DNA of 6,355 bases from the NCBI GenBank assembly GCA_009930125.1, contig RZYZ01000120.1, positions 1 to 6,355 of the forward strand, in the 5' to 3' direction. The stretch comes from Clostridia bacterium (GTDB lineage: Bacteria; Bacillota; Clostridia; Clostridiales; Clostridiaceae). The notes under the pieces are model-generated. The model worked only from the letters and a program-made list of their open reading frames with translations, did no database searches and was not told the origin of the DNA. The position numbers and the translations under genes were made by a program. Numbering within the stretch: the stretch's first letter is position 1; each line of letters opens with the position of its first letter. Shown here one piece after another: positions 5,859-6,355 of the stretch.

Positions 5859-6355
5859 ATGAGCAAGACAGCTTTACAATCAAGAAAAAACATCCTGATC
5901 ATGTTTTTTCTTCTTCTTTTTTTCTGGTCCATTATCGATGGGAAGCTTACCGTGGAGTCTGTTCTTCTTGGAGCATGCTCAGCCCTTCTCATCCTCTATC
6001 TGAATCGGGACGTTCTTTTCACCAGAGCAGATGGCGGACCCGTGACGCCCAGATTTCTCTGGCATTTCATGACCCTTATAGCGGTTCTGATTGTGGAGAT
6101 TGTGAAGTCCAACATCAATGTGGCGAAAATCGTGCTAAATCCGAAGATGCCCATCGCACCTTCTTTTGTCAGGGTTCCCGTGCGATTCAGAAAGGATTTC
6201 AATAAAGTGCTTTACGGGAACGTGGTGACACTGACTCCCGGTACCCTGACGGTGGATATCGTGGGAGATGAGTACATCATCCATGCGCTGACCAGAGAGG
6301 CAGCAGAAGGATTAAAGGGAAGTGCACTGGAAGAGCATGTTCTTCGTCTGGAGGA
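5859..6355 (+). CDS. mrpE: Na+/H+ antiporter subunit E (MrpE/MnhE), 3' end cut by window
   Basis: The frame stays open from the ATG at 5859 to the window edge, giving 165 residues and a partial codon. It matches the MrpE/MnhE family, a small membrane subunit of the multi-subunit Mrp monovalent cation/proton antiporter. Hydrophobic segments lie at about 12-27, 33-49 and 66-83. The family hallmark NVVTLTPGTLTVDI is at 121-134, in the cytoplasmic C-terminal domain, with NINVAKIVLNP at 85-95 just after the last membrane segment. Family members are usually about 160-170 residues, so little is missing. AGGTGGGGTG at 5845-5854 is the ribosome binding site. The gene is separated from the B12 operon by the terminator and 147 bases, so it starts its own unit. 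It appears to be the first gene there, and the F and G subunits would be expected downstream. An overlapping open frame beginning at 5780 is a shadow. Confidence 0.9.
   Translation, partial: MSKTALQSRKNILIMFFLLLFFWSIIDGKLTVESVLLGACSALLILYLNRDVLFTRADGGPVTPRFLWHFMTLIAVLIVEIVKSNINVAKIVLNPKMPIAPSFVRVPVRFRKDFNKVLYGNVVTLTPGTLTVDIVGDEYIIHALTREAAEGLKGSALEEHVLRLE

Noticed and set aside
5780..6205. 141-codon open frame on the plus strand with an ATG at 5780
   Set aside because: Most of it overlaps mrpE in another frame, its translation shows no family features, and mrpE has a good ribosome binding site and clear family motifs.
1..6355. Cobalamin riboswitch, CRISPR array, tRNA or rRNA genes, insertion sequences
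   Set aside because: The B12 genes are packed without room for a riboswitch. I saw no repeat array, tRNA-like cloverleaf, transposase or terminal inverted repeats. A riboswitch, if present, should be upstream of the window.

Overview
The window is a compact vitamin B12 (cobalamin) block on the + strand, followed after a terminator by the start of an unrelated ion-transport gene. The likely host is an anaerobic, Gram-positive-type bacterium of the Bacillota, probably class Clostridia. This is inferred from the strong AAGGAGG-type ribosome binding sites, GTG/TTG start usage, roughly mid-range base composition, the lipoprotein form of the substrate-binding protein, and the short clostridial form of the corrinoid adenosyltransferase. 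No species is claimed.

Layout: (1) 1-250 is the 3' end of cobQ (adenosylcobyric acid synthase). (2) 228-1229 is cbiB (adenosylcobinamide-phosphate synthase). (3) 1210-2295 is cobD (L-threonine-O-3-phosphate decarboxylase). (4) 2320-3291, 3300-4355 and 4352-5137 are btuF, btuC and btuD, a complete corrinoid ABC importer. (5) 5148-5675 is cobO (corrinoid adenosyltransferase). (6) 5683-5711 is a strong intrinsic terminator. (7) 5712-5858 is an AT-rich intergenic region with promoter-like and palindromic elements. (8) 5859 to the end is mrpE/mnhE (Na+/H+ antiporter subunit E), cut by the window edge just before its expected stop.

The seven B12 genes overlap or lie at most 24 bases apart, so they are probably co-transcribed from a promoter upstream of the window. 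Together they bring a corrinoid into the cell (BtuFCD), attach the upper adenosyl ligand (CobO), amidate the corrin ring (CobQ), make the aminopropanol phosphate linker (CobD) and attach it (CbiB). The nucleotide-loop genes (cobU, cobS, cobT, cobC) are not in the window, nor is a cobalamin riboswitch.

I found no sign of a previously undescribed system. The points worth a second look are start-site corrections, a perfect Shine-Dalgarno sequence embedded in the cbiB coding end, an unusual BtuF lipobox and acidic linker, an unassigned palindrome before mrpE, and an Mrp-type locus that appears to begin with subunit E.
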